Shown: piece by piece, positions 11,434 through 20,431 of the stretch
How the letters are laid out: each line of letters opens with the position of its first letter
Position numbering within the stretch: position 1 is the first letter of the stretch
NCBI GenBank assembly: GCA_902542235.1
Contig: CACBTT010000001.1
Coordinates: forward strand, 34,058-98,057
DNA length: 64,000 nt
Direction: 5' to 3'
From: an uncultured Pelagibacteraceae bacterium
Lineage (GTDB): Bacteria > Pseudomonadota > Alphaproteobacteria > Pelagibacterales > Pelagibacteraceae
Translations under genes and position numbers: made by a program
The notes under the pieces: model-generated
Told to the model about the DNA's origin: nothing
The model's input: only the letters and a program-made list of their open reading frames with translations
The model's database searches: none

Positions 11434-12682
11434 CAGCTCTTTTTCCTAAAAGTCTAAAATAGATAAACATAAAAATTAATAGAAACACAACAATCACAAT
11501 AGAAACTGCAGATCCCATTCCAATATCCCCAATAGAAAAACCTTGTTGATACACATTTATTGGCAATGTTCTTGTGCCTGATGCTCCTCCAGTAAGTAAA
11601 AAGATGTCTTCAAATTTATTAAAATTCCAAATAAATCTAATCATAAATAGAATTGAAATCACCGCTAATATTTGAGGTAAAGTAATGTTAAGAAATTTTT
11701 GTATAGGATTTGCACCATCAACATCAGCTGCTTCATACAGTTCTTTTGGAACTGCCTGAAGACGAGCAAGAATAAATAAAAATGCTAGGGGAAAATATCT
11801 CCAAATTTCAAAAATAATTACTGTTGTTAATGCTAGCCTTAATTTAAAATCAATACCAAGTATGTTTAAAGTTACATATTTTTGTCCTAGTAAATTTATT
11901 GGTCCATCAATGATTTGATAGTTAATTAATAAATTATTTAACGTCCCACTTGTTGGATCAAGTAAAAGTTCCCAGGTATAGGCAAGAGCAACTACTGGTG
12001 CAACATAAGGAAACAATAAGACGCTTCTCATAAATGTTCTTCCAAAAAATTTTTGATTTACCATCTGTGCAGCTAAAATTCCAAAAACTATAGCACCTAT
12101 GGTTCCAAAAAAAGTATAATAAAAAGTTGTTGATAATAGATCTATGAAGGCTTTATCTTTAATTACTTTTTTAAAGTTATTTAAGGTAAATTCATAATTT
12201 AATAATATATTTTGTGACTTACCAGTTAATTTAGGTTTATAGGATTTTATTTCATTATTTGAGATGTCTTTATTTTTAGTATTCTGAAATACTATTTCTA
12301 AATTTTCTCGATATTTTTTTGGCCAATTACCAAATTCACACTTAAGTAAATTTGATTTAAATTGACATCTTTTATCTAAATTTGTTGGTTCTATATTATT
12401 TGGATATTTATCTTTAAATTTTACATTAGTAATTTCTTGTGTAAGAGAACTATTTCTTAATTTATAAATTATCTTTATTTGAGTTGGATTTTCTTTAATT
12501 GATTTTACTAATTTTTTTGCTCTTGGTTCTGGAATTCTCAAATCTCTAAGCTCTACATTTTTAAAGCTGATCCAAATGTTAGAAAATATTGGAAATAAAA
12601 TTATAGAAAATACTAAAAGAACTGATGGTAATATTAATAGATAAGCTGTTCTTTTTTCAATTTTTGCAAGTTTTGTACTCAT
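11423..12682 (-). CDS. Carbohydrate ABC transporter permease (MalF-like) with a large loop after TM1
   Basis: 419 aa with EAADVDGANPIQKFLNITLPQI. About 130 extra residues between TM1 and the conserved permease core. Confidence 0.9.
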   Translation of the reverse strand: MSTKLAKIEKRTAYLLILPSVLLVFSIILFPIFSNIWISFKNVELRDLRIPEPRAKKLVKSIKENPTQIKIIYKLRNSSLTQEITNVKFKDKYPNNIEPTNLDKRCQFKSNLLKCEFGNWPKKYRENLEIVFQNTKNKDISNNEIKSYKPKLTGKSQNILLNYEFTLNNFKKVIKDKAFIDLLSTTFYYTFFGTIGAIVFGILAAQMVNQKFFGRTFMRSVLLFPYVAPVVALAYTWELLLDPTSGTLNNLLINYQIIDGPINLLGQKYVTLNILGIDFKLRLALTTVIIFEIWRYFPLAFLFILARLQAVPKELYEAADVDGANPIQKFLNITLPQILAVISILFMIRFIWNFNKFEDIFLLTGGASGTRTLPINVYQQGFSIGDIGMGSAVSIVIVVFLLIFMFIYFRLLGKRADEN

Positions 12683-12720
12683 AAAAAAAAGCGGATAATT
12701 AATATTACCCGCTTTTTTTA
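12683..12720 (-). terminator. Hairpin plus U-tract between SBP gene and malF-like gene
   Basis: AAAAAAAGCGG (12684-12694) pairs with CCGCTTTTTTT (12709-12719), 11 bp. On the minus strand it is followed by T8 and then the malF-like ATG. Confidence 0.8.
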
Positions 12721-12733
12721 ATTTTTTAAATTA

Positions 12734-14062
12734 CTAGAAACTAGCTAGCACAGTATTAATTTCATCTACTGCTTCATCTAGTGTCAATTGATCGTCTATG
12801 TATTGTCTAGTGATTCTATTTATAAACTTATTGTTGATAATTTTAGATGCTCTAGATAATTCACCTTCTTTAACACCCCATCTATTAGCAGTATCTAAAC
12901 CAGCAACTATATTATTAATTACATCTGCTGAATATAGATCTGTTAAAGGAGCTTTTCTATCAACTCCAACAGGCAGTTTACTCCAAGCTGTTGTAAATGC
13001 ATTTGGATCACTTGCGTTACCTCTTCTTACAGGGAACTTACCTTCTGGTGCGATAGATAAAGTGCTTGTGTATCCCTCATCCATTGAATAAAGAATAAAC
13101 TGCTTAGCTTCATCAGTATCTGCATCTGCTGTTATACCAAAGTATCTAACATCTGCCCAAGCTGCACCTTTTACATTATTTGGTCCACTAAAATTAGTTA
13201 TAAAACCAGTTTTAGATGCCAATTCAGGTGATGTAGGATCGCTATTAATTGTTGGAGGAGCTGAGTCTCTTAAACCAGCTAATTCATCCATGATAAATGG
13301 TGACCATATTATCATTGGAGTTTTACCAGCAAAATAAAGCTCCCTTGATTGTTTCCAATAAAGTTCTCCTGGAGGGCTAGCTTTTGCTAATTTTTTATAA
13401 AACTGCAAAGAATTTTTTAAAGCTCTTCCTTGTTTTTTTGTTCCACCTTTTTTTACAATGTTTACTCCATTTGCAAGCAAAACGTGTTCCAAAACCTGAC
13501 TCATAAAGTTTTCATCAGTTTTGGTTGCTGCAACAAATCCAAACATATCATTACTAGATAAAGCGTCTATTGCTTTCTCAATGTTTGCATATGTTGTTGG
13601 TGGTTCTAATCCAGCCTTTTCAAATAGATCTTTTCTGTAAACGACCATTTGAGTCCAGCCATCTACTGGAACAGCTGCAATTTTACCACCTGCACTAGCC
13701 ATTTTTAAAGCACCTGGTGCAAAAGTTTTCTTTCCAAGTGATTTAACAACATCATTATTAGCATCAACATCTAAAATTCCTGCCTCAGTCCATGGCAATA
13801 CATACTGTAATGTATGATAAATCACATCAGGAAGATCTCCAGCTGCTGCTGCTGCAGTAGCTCTTGTTCCTAAATCTTTTTCATCAATCGGAATAACTTC
13901 AACTCCAATTCCAGTTTTGGCTTCAAAGGCTTTAGCCATCTCTTCTTGCTTAGCCATCCTTGCTGGTTGAATTTCTGTCGTCCAGAATTTGATATCTGCA
14001 AATGCAATTGAATTAAAAACAAAAGCTATTGCAGAGATTGTTATTAATATATTTTTAAACAT
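12734..14062 (-). CDS. ABC transporter extracellular substrate-binding protein (carbohydrate type)
   Basis: 442 aa. Signal peptide MFKNILITISAIAFVFNSIAFA, then SBP-type sequence (IKFWTTEIQPARMAKQEEMAKAFEAKTGIGVEVIP). Confidence 0.92.
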   Translation of the reverse strand: MFKNILITISAIAFVFNSIAFADIKFWTTEIQPARMAKQEEMAKAFEAKTGIGVEVIPIDEKDLGTRATAAAAAGDLPDVIYHTLQYVLPWTEAGILDVDANNDVVKSLGKKTFAPGALKMASAGGKIAAVPVDGWTQMVVYRKDLFEKAGLEPPTTYANIEKAIDALSSNDMFGFVAATKTDENFMSQVLEHVLLANGVNIVKKGGTKKQGRALKNSLQFYKKLAKASPPGELYWKQSRELYFAGKTPMIIWSPFIMDELAGLRDSAPPTINSDPTSPELASKTGFITNFSGPNNVKGAAWADVRYFGITADADTDEAKQFILYSMDEGYTSTLSIAPEGKFPVRRGNASDPNAFTTAWSKLPVGVDRKAPLTDLYSADVINNIVAGLDTANRWGVKEGELSRASKIINNKFINRITRQYIDDQLTLDEAVDEINTVLASF

Positions 14063-14174
14063 ATATTCCCCTCTTTTTTCGTGTTTTCTAAAGTTATTTA
14101 AAAATTAACACATAATGAACATTTAAAAGAAGAATAACAAGTATGTAATTTAAAAAATACTACCTGAGATTGAT

Positions 14175-15260
14175 TCAAGAATTTTTAAAAGAAATACCTT
14201 TATTATCAAATAAATGGCAACGAAATGGATCAAAACCTATTTTAACAGTGTCACCTACTTTAATATTTGTGTCTCCATCAGTTTGTACAACAAGAGGATC
14301 TCCCTCTTTCTCTAAATATAAATATGTTCCTGACCCTAATTTTTCTACAACGAAGACTTTACTTTCCCATAATGAATCTGTTTTTGCATTTAATATCAAA
14401 TGCTCTGGTCTTATACCAAGTTTTATACTATCCCCTTCTTGAGTATTTTCAGAAATTTTTGGTACATTTAACTTTCCAGTCCCCATTATATCCACTTCAG
14501 AACTCTTTGAGCTTTTACTTAAAATTTTACTATCTATAAAATTCATTTTTGGAGATCCAATAAAACCACCAACAAATAAATTATCTGGGTTATTATATAG
14601 GTTCATAGGTGATCCCTTTTGTGAAACTATACCTTGATCCAAAACAACAATATCGTTTGCAAGTGTCATGGCTTCAGTCTGATCATGAGTTACATAAATC
14701 ATTGTTGCATTAAGTTGATCATGTAATTTTGCCAATTCTACTCTCATTTGTACTCTTAGAGCTGCATCTAAGTTAGATAATGGTTCATCAAATAAAAAAA
14801 CTTTTGGTTTTCTTGTAATAGCTCTACCTATAGCTACTCTTTGACGTTGTCCTCCAGATAATTGTTTGGGTTTTCGCTCAAGATACTCTTCTATTTGAAG
14901 AATTTTAGCAGCCTCCATAACTCTTTGCTCTATTTCTTCTTTTGATTTTTTTTCAATCTTTAAGCCAAAAGCCATATTATCAAAAACTGTCATATGCGGA
15001 TAAAGAGCATAGGATTGAAATACCATTGCAATATTTCTTTCTTTAGGTGGTAGATCGTTAACAACTTTATCATCAATAGATATTGTGCCAGAGTTGATTT
15101 CTTCTAAACCAGCAATCATTCTTAAAATTGTAGATTTACCACAACCACTTGGTCCTACTAGAACAGTAAAAGACTCGCTCTTTATATCAAGAGAAATATC
15201 TTTGATAACATGTGTACTTCCAAAATACTTGTTTACTTTATCTATATTAATACTCGCCAT
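14175..15260 (-). CDS. ABC transporter ATP-binding protein (MalK/UgpC-like)
   Basis: 361 aa with Walker A GPSGCGKST, signature LSGGQRQRVAIGRA, Walker B VFLFDEPLSNLD, TOBE-like C-terminus. Confidence 0.95.
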   Translation of the reverse strand: MASINIDKVNKYFGSTHVIKDISLDIKSESFTVLVGPSGCGKSTILRMIAGLEEINSGTISIDDKVVNDLPPKERNIAMVFQSYALYPHMTVFDNMAFGLKIEKKSKEEIEQRVMEAAKILQIEEYLERKPKQLSGGQRQRVAIGRAITRKPKVFLFDEPLSNLDAALRVQMRVELAKLHDQLNATMIYVTHDQTEAMTLANDIVVLDQGIVSQKGSPMNLYNNPDNLFVGGFIGSPKMNFIDSKILSKSSKSSEVDIMGTGKLNVPKISENTQEGDSIKLGIRPEHLILNAKTDSLWESKVFVVEKLGSGTYLYLEKEGDPLVVQTDGDTNIKVGDTVKIGFDPFRCHLFDNKGISFKNS

Positions 15261-15262
15261 TT

Positions 15263-16222
15263 TTAATTTAATATTAATTTTTTATTGTTAATTATAGATT
15301 TAATTAATTTTGTCATCAAAGGGATTTTTTTTTGTTGGATTTTTTTTAATATAAATGGAGCAATTTCTCTTGCAAGTTGCTCTCCCTCTACAGTTTCATT
15401 TGGCATAAATTTTCTTTTAGCATTATTAAATGTATAACCTTGCCCCAAGTAACCTCCCATTTTACTATTTCTACCTCCAGCAGCACTGACGTATAGATCT
15501 CCAATTCCAGCTAATCCAAGAGCGGTTTCAATTTTTCCTTTAAAATATTTAGTAATATATATCATCTCATTAATAGATTTTTTGAATAAACTTGATGACA
15601 TATTTAAACTATCTCCAGCTCCAATTATCATAGAATAAATATTTTTTATTGCTGAACAAATTTCTATTCCAATAATATCTTTTGAAGTCTCTGTTATGTA
15701 ATATTTTGTAGAAATCATTTTGCATATATTCTTTGCAGTTTTTATATTTTTATTAGCTACAACAACACTTGTTTGTTTTTTATTAGAAAGTTCTTTTGCT
15801 AAACAAGGTCCTTTTAAGACAGATATATTTATATTTTTAATATTTTTTTTTATATCTTCAGAAATAGTATAAATTTTTTCCTTTTTTCTATCATACTTTA
15901 AGCCTTTAGTGAGAATTAGGACTGGACTTTTAATTTTTGATTGTTTGAATTCTTCACTAATAAATTTTATTCCTGATAAACTTAAAGCAACAACAACTAA
16001 ATCATATTTTTTTTTTAGTAAGTTTGTTGAATATTTTTTATATTTTAGCTTACTAGGTAAATTTTTTTTCAAACTTGAATGATATTTATTATTTGAGGAT
16101 AAATTTTTAATAAAAACTTTATTATACGGCTCTGTTATTATTACTTTATTTTTATTATCAATACATGGAAAAGTAAAAGCTGATCCCATTGCTCCTCCAC
16201 CTATTATTAATATTTCTTTCAC
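15263..16222 (-). CDS. gpsA: NAD(P)H-dependent glycerol-3-phosphate dehydrogenase-like protein (start revised to GTG at 16222)
   Basis: KEILIIGGGAMGSAF Rossmann motif, SVLKGPCLAKEL, GLAGIGDLYVSAAGGRNSKMG. The track start at 16264 extends into the upstream permease. GTG at 16222 overlaps the permease TAG and starts just before the Rossmann motif. Confidence 0.8.
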   Translation of the reverse strand: MKEILIIGGGAMGSAFTFPCIDNKNKVIITEPYNKVFIKNLSSNNKYHSSLKKNLPSKLKYKKYSTNLLKKKYDLVVVALSLSGIKFISEEFKQSKIKSPVLILTKGLKYDRKKEKIYTISEDIKKNIKNINISVLKGPCLAKELSNKKQTSVVVANKNIKTAKNICKMISTKYYITETSKDIIGIEICSAIKNIYSMIIGAGDSLNMSSSLFKKSINEMIYITKYFKGKIETALGLAGIGDLYVSAAGGRNSKMGGYLGQGYTFNNAKRKFMPNETVEGEQLAREIAPFILKKIQQKKIPLMTKLIKSIINNKKLILN

Positions 16223-18249
16223 TAGTTGATAAATCCTAATTTTTTCTTCATTTGATTTGACCATTCAACTAACAATCTATCTGCAGTCAAACCTATAAAT
16301 GCAACACATAATCCTATTATTAAACCTTTGCCCCCATCACTAAAAGACAATGCCCTAAATATTTCTTGCGACAAGTCAACAGTTCCAATAAACCCAGCTA
16401 TCATTACCATAAATAAAGCAAACATTAATGTTTGATTTGCACCTAGTATAATTTCTGGAAAGGCTAAAGGCATTTTTACTTTCCATAATAATTGTCTTTC
16501 TGTACATCCAGAAGTTATAGATGCCTCTATAATTTGTTGTGGAACATTTCTTAATCCAAAAACAGTATATCTTATCATTGGTATTGAGGAATATATAACT
16601 ATTGCAAATATTGCTGAAACATCACTTATTTGAAATAGCATTATTGCTGGAAGTAGATATATAAATGATGGAAATGTTTGAAAAATATCACAAATATTTA
16701 AAACTAACTTTGTTCTGCTCTCTTTCTTTGATGCCCATATCCCCAAAGGAATTCCAATAAGTGCACATATTACTAATGATGCAAATACCATATATAAAGT
16801 AATCATTGCTCTTACCCAATAACCAGATGATGCTATAAAAAATACGAATAACATTACTGTTAACGCTAGTCTCATTTTACCAAGTTTCCACCCAATTGCT
16901 CCGACAAATAAAATTACTCCAGTCCATGGCATAGATTGAAATACAGCCTTAAGAGGCATCAAAAAATATATTAACATCCAATCTCTAAATATTCCTAACG
17001 GTACAAACAAAGATCTTGTAAATGATTTAATGGCATTATCTAAATATACAGATGCTGAAACTGTTAACTCCTTTGGATATTCATTAAAAAATGGAAAAAG
17101 AAAAACTAAGATAGAGCAAATAATAATTGCAAAAAATGTTGCACATAAATATGGATTTCTCTTTACAAAATTCCCCTCTCTTCGCTCTGGTTCTTTTAAT
17201 GCTAAAGCTTGACTATACCTATCAAGTGTAATTGCAATCAAAACAACTGCAACACCAATTTCAAAAGCCTCACCTAGCCTTAAGCCTTGTAATCTAATTA
17301 ACAAGTCATGACCTAAACCAGGTTGTCCAATAAATGCAGCTATAACTATCATTGCAAGACATTGCATTATAACTTGATTTATTCCCAGCATAATTGGGGA
17401 TCTAGCTGCTGGAATTTCAACTTTAAATAACATTTGCCACTTTGTGCAACCAGCCATCACACCAGCTTCTTTTATTTCTTGTGATATATTTTGTAATCCT
17501 AAAATAGTTAATCTAGCCATTGGTGGAAATGCAAATATTACAGTAGCAATTACTCCAGCCTTAGTCCCTATTCCAACAAATATAACTACTAGTATTAAAT
17601 AAGAAAAATGAGGCAAAGATTGTAAAATATTTAACATTGGCCATAAAAAGTTTGCAAATCTTTTTCTCTTGACCGCAAGTATACCCAAACACAATCCTAT
17701 TAATGCAGCCAAAGGTGCAGAGACAGAAATAGCTGCTAAAGATTTCATCGATAGCTCCCATATTCCCCGTTTACTAAATAATATTAAATACGCAAAACAT
17801 GTTCCCCCCAACAATGCCAATCTCCAACCTCTCAAATAAAAACCTAAAATCACTGTAAGAGTTATTATAAATATCCACGGCAAAGGTCCTATTTCGTAGC
17901 TTGGAAAACCTTTGTGCAAGACTGCTTCTGTAAAATCTAAAAATTTATCGACGTAGTTTGCTATACCTCTTGTGAAATCTCTAAAAGTAAAGAATCCGAA
18001 AATTTCATACTTTCTTAGAAATTGAATTAATGCGTTTGTCCAATCTACAAAAGGTATAAATCCATCTATTGATCCGCATCCTCCCAAGCAACTTTTTGGA
18101 GGTATATAAGCCCAGTGTGGTGTTTTAGATGAAATCGTATAATTAGGAACAATATAACGAAGCAACCATAACAAAAAGAATGGTCCAAAAATAAATAAAA
18201 ATTTTCCTTTAAAAATAGTTTTAATTTTATTCATTCTTATCTTCTGCAA
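16222..18249 (-). CDS. proW: Glycine betaine/proline-type ABC permease, two tandem permease domains
   Basis: 675 aa with two EAA-type motifs: QEIKEAGVMAGCTKWQMLFKVEIPAARSPI and QQIIEASITSGCTERQLLWKVKMPLAFPEI. A start at 18234 (MNKIKTIF) is also possible. Confidence 0.9.
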   Translation of the reverse strand: MQKIRMNKIKTIFKGKFLFIFGPFFLLWLLRYIVPNYTISSKTPHWAYIPPKSCLGGCGSIDGFIPFVDWTNALIQFLRKYEIFGFFTFRDFTRGIANYVDKFLDFTEAVLHKGFPSYEIGPLPWIFIITLTVILGFYLRGWRLALLGGTCFAYLILFSKRGIWELSMKSLAAISVSAPLAALIGLCLGILAVKRKRFANFLWPMLNILQSLPHFSYLILVVIFVGIGTKAGVIATVIFAFPPMARLTILGLQNISQEIKEAGVMAGCTKWQMLFKVEIPAARSPIMLGINQVIMQCLAMIVIAAFIGQPGLGHDLLIRLQGLRLGEAFEIGVAVVLIAITLDRYSQALALKEPERREGNFVKRNPYLCATFFAIIICSILVFLFPFFNEYPKELTVSASVYLDNAIKSFTRSLFVPLGIFRDWMLIYFLMPLKAVFQSMPWTGVILFVGAIGWKLGKMRLALTVMLFVFFIASSGYWVRAMITLYMVFASLVICALIGIPLGIWASKKESRTKLVLNICDIFQTFPSFIYLLPAIMLFQISDVSAIFAIVIYSSIPMIRYTVFGLRNVPQQIIEASITSGCTERQLLWKVKMPLAFPEIILGANQTLMFALFMVMIAGFIGTVDLSQEIFRALSFSDGGKGLIIGLCVAFIGLTADRLLVEWSNQMKKKLGFIN

Positions 18250-19255
18250 ATAAAGCTTTGATTATTTCTTTTTTGCTTAATGAACCAATAACTTTTTTAT
18301 TTTCATCAATAACAGAGTAAGATCCTTCGGATTTTAAAACTTTTGATGCGATTTTTTCAATCTTTTCTTTATAGTTAACAGTATTATCATAGAGTTTTTT
18401 ATCCTTATTATTCATAACACTTTCAGCGTTTAATAACTTAGATCTAGGAATATCTTTTGTAAATTCCGCAACATAATCAGTAGCTGGTTTTGTGATTAAT
18501 TCTTCAGGAGTGCCTACTTGGACTATTAATCCTTCATACATTATCGCTATTCTATCTGCCAATCTTATAGCTTCATCAAAATCATGAGTTATAAAAACAA
18601 TTGTCTTTTTAAGCATATTTTGAAGTCTCAAAAACTCGTTTTGCATCTCTTTTCTAATCAATGGATCTAAAGCTGAAAAAGGTTCGTCTAAAAACCAAAC
18701 ATCTGGTTCAACCGCTAAAGACCTTGCTAGTCCAACTCTTTGTTGTTGACCACCCGAAAGTTCTCTAGGATAATATTTTTCTCTACCTTCAAGACCAACT
18801 AATTTAATGACCTCTTTAGCTCTATCTTCTCTTTTAATAGGTTCTATTCCTTGCACCTCTAAAGGAAATGCAACATTTTGTAAAACTGTTCTGTGAGGTA
18901 ATAAAGCAAAATGCTGAAATACCATTCCCATTTTATGTCTTCTTATTTCGATTAACTCTTTATCGCTAGCTTTTAATAAATCTTTACCCTCAAAAAAAAC
19001 TTGACCATCAGTTGGTTGAATAAGTTTAGACATGCATCTTAATAATGTTGACTTACCAGATCCACTCAATCCCATAATAACCAATATTTCTCCAGTTTTT
19101 ACATCAATAGATGCATCTCTAACCGCAGGTATATATTTATTTGATTTTAGTTGCTCGGTTGATGGATTATTATTATTTTCTTTTAAAAACTTTTCTGGAT
19201 TTTCTCCATATAATTTCCAAATATTTGAACATGAAATTTTGATTTGATCGTCCAT
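18227..19255 (-). CDS. proV: Glycine betaine/proline-type ABC ATP-binding protein
   Basis: 342 aa with MGLSGSGKSTLLRCMSKL, LSGGQQQRVGLARSL, VWFLDEPFSALDPLIR, CBS-like C-terminal region. Confidence 0.93.
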   Translation of the reverse strand: MDDQIKISCSNIWKLYGENPEKFLKENNNNPSTEQLKSNKYIPAVRDASIDVKTGEILVIMGLSGSGKSTLLRCMSKLIQPTDGQVFFEGKDLLKASDKELIEIRRHKMGMVFQHFALLPHRTVLQNVAFPLEVQGIEPIKREDRAKEVIKLVGLEGREKYYPRELSGGQQQRVGLARSLAVEPDVWFLDEPFSALDPLIRKEMQNEFLRLQNMLKKTIVFITHDFDEAIRLADRIAIMYEGLIVQVGTPEELITKPATDYVAEFTKDIPRSKLLNAESVMNNKDKKLYDNTVNYKEKIEKIASKVLKSEGSYSVIDENKKVIGSLSKKEIIKALFAEDKNE

Positions 19256-19295
19256 AATAAATAAAGTTAAGAGAACTTAACATAAAATAAAAAAA

Positions 19296-19329
19296 AAACG
19301 AACCGACTTAAGATTATGTCGGTTCGTTT
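19296..19329 (-). terminator. Strong hairpin terminator/attenuator between proX and proV
   Basis: AAACGAACCGAC (19296-19307) pairs perfectly with GTCGGTTCGTTT (19318-19329), 12 bp, 10-nt loop. A run of T follows on the minus strand. Confidence 0.88.
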
Positions 19330-19345
19330 CTAAATAGACTAAAAA

Positions 19346-20290
19346 TTACTTAATCCAATTGCTCCATTTAGATTTGTGGTCATCTAACCATTTTTGAGCA
19401 GCTGCTGATACTTCTAAACCATCCGTGTCCTTGTAGTTAGCCATTTTATCAATGTCTGGACCAGAAAAATTCATCTGTTTTAACAACTTATATCCCGCAG
19501 GATGATTTTTTTTGAAATCAGCATTAACTGCTAATTTTAAGTAACCACTTGCTGGGTTTCCACAATCATAAAGTGCAGTTTTATTGATTCCCCATGAAGG
19601 ATCCTTTGTACAAGCCGGATCATGTTTAGGAAACTCAACAAACTTACCTGGATATTTTGCACCGATGAAATTTGGTGACCAGTTAAACACAACTACAGCT
19701 TTTCCTTGCGCTACACCTGCATCTAATTCAGCCCAAATTGCATCTGCAGAACCTGCATTTTTAACCATGAAGTTCATTCCTAGAGCCTCAACTTTTTCAG
19801 CATCATGTTTTAACCAATCAACAGGACCACCGATAAACACTCCCTTACCTCCAGAGTCTGCTCTTGCAAAAAGATCTGCACATTTATTTAAAGCTTTCCA
19901 ATCTGGTAGACCAGGACAAAGTTTTTCAACATGGTTTGGATACCACCAGTCCTCTCTAGTTACAGCATCGTGAGTAAGAATTTCTTCAATTCCACCACCA
20001 GCTTTTGCTTTTTCATAAGATGCTCCAAACGCACCTTCCCAAATTTCATGAACTAGATCAATATCACCGTCTGCCATTGCTTGGTATACTGCTTGTGAGT
20101 CCATATTAATATACTCTACTTTCTCACCTACCATTTTAAGCAATTCACCAACAACTTCAGCTCCAACTAATTGACTTGACCAATTGTGTGTTGGGATTTT
20201 AACAACTCCGCTTTTATCTGCATTCGCACCTGTAAAACTTAGAGCAAATGTAATCAAAAAAGCAGAAATTATTGATAAAAGTTTCTTCAT
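19346..20290 (-). CDS. proX: Glycine betaine/proline-type substrate-binding protein
   Basis: 314 aa, signal peptide, OpuAC-type sequence (GVVKIPTHNWSSQLVGAEVVGELLKMVGEKVEYINMDSQAVYQAMADGDIDLVHEIWEG). Confidence 0.93.
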   Translation of the reverse strand: MKKLLSIISAFLITFALSFTGANADKSGVVKIPTHNWSSQLVGAEVVGELLKMVGEKVEYINMDSQAVYQAMADGDIDLVHEIWEGAFGASYEKAKAGGGIEEILTHDAVTREDWWYPNHVEKLCPGLPDWKALNKCADLFARADSGGKGVFIGGPVDWLKHDAEKVEALGMNFMVKNAGSADAIWAELDAGVAQGKAVVVFNWSPNFIGAKYPGKFVEFPKHDPACTKDPSWGINKTALYDCGNPASGYLKLAVNADFKKNHPAGYKLLKQMNFSGPDIDKMANYKDTDGLEVSAAAQKWLDDHKSKWSNWIK

Positions 20291-20431
20291 TTATTTCTCC
20301 TCTCTTAATATATTAAGTGTTTAATTATCCTTAAATTTAATCTTACAGTCAACAAAAGTTGGTACTAAAATTTATATATACAATTAATCAGTACTGATTT
20401 ATTCTTAAATATAAGTAATCATTGATTTAAA

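Noticed and set aside
19584-19973. 129-aa plus-strand ORF opposite proX
   Set aside because: Antisense shadow within a clear proX; no independent signal such as RBS or domain motif.
20291-20431. Possible regulatory RNA between proX and the DUF1989-GcvT gene
   Set aside because: AT-rich divergent intergenic region; no convincing stem or known riboswitch core seen by eye.
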